This document shows positions 60,727-64,000 of a DNA stretch of 64,000 nucleotides, one piece after another. This DNA comes from JAGMES01 sp023128035 (GTDB taxonomy: Bacteria > Bacillota > Halanaerobiia > DY22613). How positions within the stretch are numbered: the stretch's first letter is position 1; the number at the start of each line of letters is the position of its first letter. Made by a program: the position numbers and the translations under genes. The notes below the pieces were generated by a model that worked only from the letters and a program-made list of their open reading frames with translations, made no database searches and was not told the DNA's origin. The stretch covers positions 30,216 through 94,215 of the forward strand of contig DAOVRZ010000005.1 in NCBI GenBank assembly GCA_030627905.1, in the 5' to 3' direction.

Positions 60727-60784
60727 TCGGGATATGCGACATTCTCTTAGCGCTTTTTTGCTCAAAGAATGTCGCATATCCCGA
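60727..60784. repeat. Perfect 19-bp inverted repeat downstream of the cassette
   Basis: Arms TCGGGATATGCGACATTCT and AGAATGTCGCATATCCCGA are perfect, with a 20-base loop. It is GC-richer than its surroundings and lacks a T run. It may be the end of a mobile element or a boundary of the cassette. Confidence 0.75.
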
Positions 60785-60816
60785 GAAACCTGTATCTAAT
60801 CATATTACTTTTATAA

Positions 60817-61368
60817 TTAAGCTAATTGGGGCAAAATTTTTTCTACAAAAATATTTTCCGAAATTGTGATAACATTTTCAAACAACGTATTCTTGTAAAT
60901 TTCTAAACCAAAACGAACTGGCAAAGAATGAAAATGGGTTATTATAGCCCCTGTTCTTGAATTTTCATCTTCATTTTTTTCTTTATTATAAACAATAATA
61001 AAAACTTTTTTTAAGCTAACTATATCTTCAAAGGTAATTTCCTCATATTCCATTGATAAAATTTTATATAAAGTAATTAAACCTCCTTCTATCCCCTTTA
61101 GCTTTAAATTATCCTTATCTTTTTTCCTATCTATTTTTCCATTTTTGAATTCAACAAAATATATTTTACCATTTTTAAAATGAATTAAATCAGGAGAGCA
61201 CGGAGTAGTACCATAAAACTGTTCTACAATATCATCATAACTCAAATACAAACCTTCGGTAATATCAATAAAGGATACTTTATTCTTAGTGTCACGACTT
61301 ATCTCTGCCAAAGTTTTTTTATAAACACTAAACTCTGACTCAAAAAAATCTTCTATTTTTTTTATCAT
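60817..61368 (-). CDS. Candidate PD-(D/E)XK-type nuclease partner of an AAA ATPase
   Basis: I recognise no named family for this 183-residue product. It shows an Asp60 (SPDLI), then Glu73 and Lys75 in FVEFKNGK, that is D-X12-E-X-K on alternating strands, the core of PD-(D/E)XK nucleases. A hydrophobic strand-like region (VFIIVYNKEKNE) and a helical C-terminus follow. It overlaps the ATPase gene by four bases (ATGA), so the pair is co-translated. The cassette is notably AT-rich compared with comEC. The nuclease role is a motif-based inference and could be wrong. Confidence 0.6.
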   Translation of the reverse strand: MIKKIEDFFESEFSVYKKTLAEISRDTKNKVSFIDITEGLYLSYDDIVEQFYGTTPCSPDLIHFKNGKIYFVEFKNGKIDRKKDKDNLKLKGIEGGLITLYKILSMEYEEITFEDIVSLKKVFIIVYNKEKNEDENSRTGAIITHFHSLPVRFGLEIYKNTLFENVITISENIFVEKILPQLA

Positions 61369-62708
61369 AAAAGATCACCTAAGTTATCCTTCTCCAATTT
61401 TTCAAGTGGTTCTGTCAATTTATCAAATATTTTCTCTAATTGTTCAGTGACTTCTATAATATCAACTACATTATCATTATTTTTTTCTGATAAATAGAAA
61501 TATGTATTTTTTGCAACTTCACTACTTTTATCACTATATACTTTAATAGCTTCAATAAAATATGGGCTATGTGAAGTTATTAAAACTTTTACGTTTAATT
61601 GTTCTACAAGATATACAAGAAGTTTTGCATATTGAATTTGCCATTTAGGATGCATATTAACTTCTGGCTCATCTAAAATTAACACTATTCTTTCTTTTAC
61701 AAATCCTTTTTGTAAAAGCATTTGTAATATACCAAATGCCTTAATTCCTGAAGCAATATTAATTGCGTTAAAACTCTCTCCATTTTTTTTAAATCGAAAA
61801 GAATTTTCTTTTTCATCATAGTACATATTACCATTAATTATTTGAGATATAGATTCAGATTCACTTTCTGAATAATCAGGAATATTTGGTTGTCTTAATT
61901 TAGTTACTAAATCTTTCATTTGAATATTAATAAAAGGTTTATCTATTATAAAACTAAATTCTTCGTTTAAATCCAAACTAGTTCTTGCATCGTAAATCAC
62001 TTCAGACATTTGTAAAACAATAGGTGATTCTATAAAAGTTGCATCCTTTATATATAATTCATCCAAAAGAAAAAATTCTATAGGCTTATTATTTTCTATA
62101 GTAATTTTTAATATATCTGTGTTTCCTTCTCTTAATAAAATATTACTATTATTTTCAGTAAATTTATTATTTATATCACCATCAAATAATGAATTTATAT
62201 ATTTTAAAAATTTATACTCACATATTTTAGTAGTATCTATTTCTTCTATACTAATGTCAACTATCTTGCTTATTATATCATCATAAAATTTTTCATTTAA
62301 TATTGTAAGATTAAATTTTGCTTTTTTAAATATATGTTTTAAATCTTTTTTAAATAAATTTTCTAGTAAATACTTATCTTTTTCGGAAAATCCTAAATAT
62401 TCATTTATATTTTCTTTTAATTGGTTCTCTAATAAAAATCTAAAAATAGTTATGTTTTCTGTATCTGCCTCTTCCACATTTGACCGAGTAAAAAAATAAA
62501 TTTCATCTATTAACTTTTGAATTTGACTTCTTTGACGTTGAATAAATAATTGAGAAGTATCAGATTTATCAGAAGACTTAATTATTGTATACAGAAGTTT
62601 GCTTAAAGTACTTTTCCCAGTGTCATTTTCACCCGCTATAAGCGTCAATCCATCTATTTTTATATTAGCTTCACTAATCATTCCTATATTTTTACACTTA
62701 AGCTCCAT
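61365..62708 (-). CDS. AAA/ABC-like ATPase (OLD/AAA_21-like), cassette partner
   Basis: The 447 residues begin MELKCKNIGMISEANIKIDGLTLIAGENDTGKSTL, with Walker A GENDTGKS at 26-33. A long middle insertion is acidic and Asn/Lys-rich; Walker B is RIVLILDEPEVNMHP (Asp346/Glu347), and TSHSP is the switch motif. This is the SMC-like ATPase type used in several phage-defence pairs (Septu, Gabija, RloA). No TOPRIM domain is visible after the ATPase, so it is not a full OLD nuclease. AT-rich codons; GGAGG precedes the ATG. Confidence 0.85.
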   Translation of the reverse strand: MELKCKNIGMISEANIKIDGLTLIAGENDTGKSTLSKLLYTIIKSSDKSDTSQLFIQRQRSQIQKLIDEIYFFTRSNVEEADTENITIFRFLLENQLKENINEYLGFSEKDKYLLENLFKKDLKHIFKKAKFNLTILNEKFYDDIISKIVDISIEEIDTTKICEYKFLKYINSLFDGDINNKFTENNSNILLREGNTDILKITIENNKPIEFFLLDELYIKDATFIESPIVLQMSEVIYDARTSLDLNEEFSFIIDKPFINIQMKDLVTKLRQPNIPDYSESESESISQIINGNMYYDEKENSFRFKKNGESFNAINIASGIKAFGILQMLLQKGFVKERIVLILDEPEVNMHPKWQIQYAKLLVYLVEQLNVKVLITSHSPYFIEAIKVYSDKSSEVAKNTYFYLSEKNNDNVVDIIEVTEQLEKIFDKLTEPLEKLEKDNLGDLL

Positions 62709-62903
62709 AATATTCCTCCTTTATCAACAAATACACATAACTAAAATTTATTATCACACACATTTTAGCAAGTTATACATACATCTTCATAATAATCTTT
62801 CTAGATTACTTTAATTATTCCTTTTCCAAACTCTAGTTTTATTATATTTATGCCACAAAATAAAATTCACAAATGGCGCTCAACAAAAACGATAAAGAAA
62901 CCT

Positions 62904-63851
62904 TTATTTTTCATAAATTTCCTCTACTAAGCCTTGTTTAACCACTCTACCCGTATCCATTTTCCCCTCCCACGTCACAAGATAAACCGAAACTATAACT
63001 AATATCCCACCCAAAATCTGGTTTAAACTTATCATTTCTCCCAGAATAAAATAACTGCTTATGATTGCTATTAACGGAATCAGATTTAAATATAAAGATG
63101 ATGTAGATATTCCTAAATGATCCAACGAATATACATAAAGATAATAACCTACCGCAGAACAAAAAACACCCAGATAAACTACATTTAAAACAATAGTATG
63201 ATTTAATAAATTCCAATTTGTAGTTTCAAATATGACGAAAGGAATTAATAAAATAGTACCATAAATTGTTTGATAGAATACAATCGTCAATTGAGAATAT
63301 TTTTTAAACAACGGTTTCGTAACTAATGAATAAATTACCCATGACAAAACTGCAGCAAACATCATGACATATCCTTTGCCATTGTTTGATGAAAATAATT
63401 TTGTTAAATTTCCTCCAATTATAAAACAAACTCCAATCATAGAAACTATAACGCCAATTATTTTTTTTGTAGTTAACTTACTTTTAAAAACAATTGCTTC
63501 AGCTATTAATGAAAAAATTGGAATAGTAGCAATGATAATCGATGCCGCTGAAGCAGTAGTCAACTTAATCCCATAGTTTTCAAAGAAAAAGTATAATGTC
63601 ACACCTATAAATCCAGTTAAAGCCATCAACGGAATATCTTTTTTATTTATTCTTTGATTTGTTTTTTTAAGTTTAAAACTCATAAATACGCGGACTAGCA
63701 CCAATAAAATTGATGCAATTATAAATCTTAATAAAGCTAGAGTCATTGGAGGCAGAACCTCTAAGGATACCTTTATGCTGATAAACGATATGCCCCATAG
63801 GATAACAGTTGCGACAATTGCAATGATAGGTAAAATTTTTTTATTGTTCAT
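62904..63851 (-). CDS. EamA/DMT-family exporter
   Basis: This 315-residue protein has ten predicted helices in two EamA repeats (IIAIVATVILWGISFISIKVSLEVLPPMTLALLRF and GYVMMFAAVLSWVIYSLVTKPLFKK), with a basic/acidic C-terminus. Family members export amino acids or metabolites; the substrate cannot be told. The ATG at 63851 follows GAGAG weakly; an in-frame GTG five codons earlier is also possible. No further gene is visible from 63867 to the window end. Confidence 0.88.
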   Translation of the reverse strand: MNNKKILPIIAIVATVILWGISFISIKVSLEVLPPMTLALLRFIIASILLVLVRVFMSFKLKKTNQRINKKDIPLMALTGFIGVTLYFFFENYGIKLTTASAASIIIATIPIFSLIAEAIVFKSKLTTKKIIGVIVSMIGVCFIIGGNLTKLFSSNNGKGYVMMFAAVLSWVIYSLVTKPLFKKYSQLTIVFYQTIYGTILLIPFVIFETTNWNLLNHTIVLNVVYLGVFCSAVGYYLYVYSLDHLGISTSSLYLNLIPLIAIISSYFILGEMISLNQILGGILVIVSVYLVTWEGKMDTGRVVKQGLVEEIYEK

Positions 63852-63866
63852 ATAACTCTCTGCCAC

Positions 63867-64000
63867 TTAAAACATAGACAAACGTCTATATCAAGATTTT
63901 TCCCTGTTCTTAGTGTCCAATTTCACCTTTTAAAGGCTACTTTTGTTTGCTATAACACTCCAAGGGCGTAAATTCCCGACCCGCGTAGATACGCGAGCTA
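63867..64000. other. Right edge of window
   Basis: No ORF with a ribosome site is visible. A short palindrome CGCGTAGATACGCG lies at the very edge (about 63981-63994) and is too close to the end to interpret. Confidence 0.4.

Noticed and set aside
61365..62708. Full OLD-family nuclease
   Set aside because: The ATPase ends about 90 residues after Walker B with no TOPRIM acidic motifs, so nuclease activity would have to come from the adjacent gene.

Overview
The window reads as a stretch of chromosome from a low-GC, anaerobic, endospore-forming Firmicute. Evidence is the sporulation and spore set (spoIIP, gpr, yqfC/yqfD, two alpha/beta SASPs), the hrcA-grpE-dnaK-dnaJ operon behind a perfect CIRCE, and the dnaG-rpoD and phoH-pgpH-ybeY-dgkA-cdd-era-recO gene orders. 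An exported, glycine- and aromatic-rich beta-type protein ending in Phe (31716..32216) hints at an outer membrane, so a diderm Firmicute such as a member of the Halanaerobiales is my best guess; this is inference. No rRNA or tRNA gene was seen.

Layout: 1-3168 holds the start of rpoD, dnaG, yqxD and a broken dGTPase-like gene. 3370-9879 is a gluconeogenesis module: pyruvate phosphate dikinase, GlpX, two PpsR-type kinase/phosphorylases and a CcpN-like repressor. 10103-23936 is a long minus-strand housekeeping run (recO, pcm-like, deoC, era, cdd, membrane proteins, dgkA-PAP2 fusion, ybeY, pgpH, phoH, yqfD, yqfC). 24018-27167 is accessory: a DUF421 protein and an RloA/RloB (AbiL-like) pair whose rloB is split by a small mobile element. 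27449-31562 is an ECF sigma/anti-sigma/NfeD/flotillin operon with a recognisable ECF promoter. 32265-48883 carries yqeY, rpsU, HIT, mtaB, rsmE, prmA, the heat-shock operon, hemW, lepA, spoIIP and gpr. 49300-55227 has rpsT, a thioredoxin/permease/ArsR operon, a LysM-bearing 5'-nucleotidase and an orphan condensation-like protein. 55411-63851 has holA, tandem SASPs, comEC/comEA, an AT-rich ATPase plus PD-(D/E)XK-like pair, and a DMT exporter.

The most unusual layer is a population of non-coding palindromic elements. One family (about 37-145 bp) is bounded by GTTAAA-like sequence; it splits rloB and replaces the 3' end of the sigma-factor gene. A second family of about 117 bp resembles IS200/IS605 end hairpins and lies against the stop codons of glpX and the nucleotidase. 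A third is a long hairpin present twice, with shared ends and loop but different, self-complementary mid-stems. The most plausible little-described protein system is the two-gene ATPase/nuclease-like cassette at 60817-62708.
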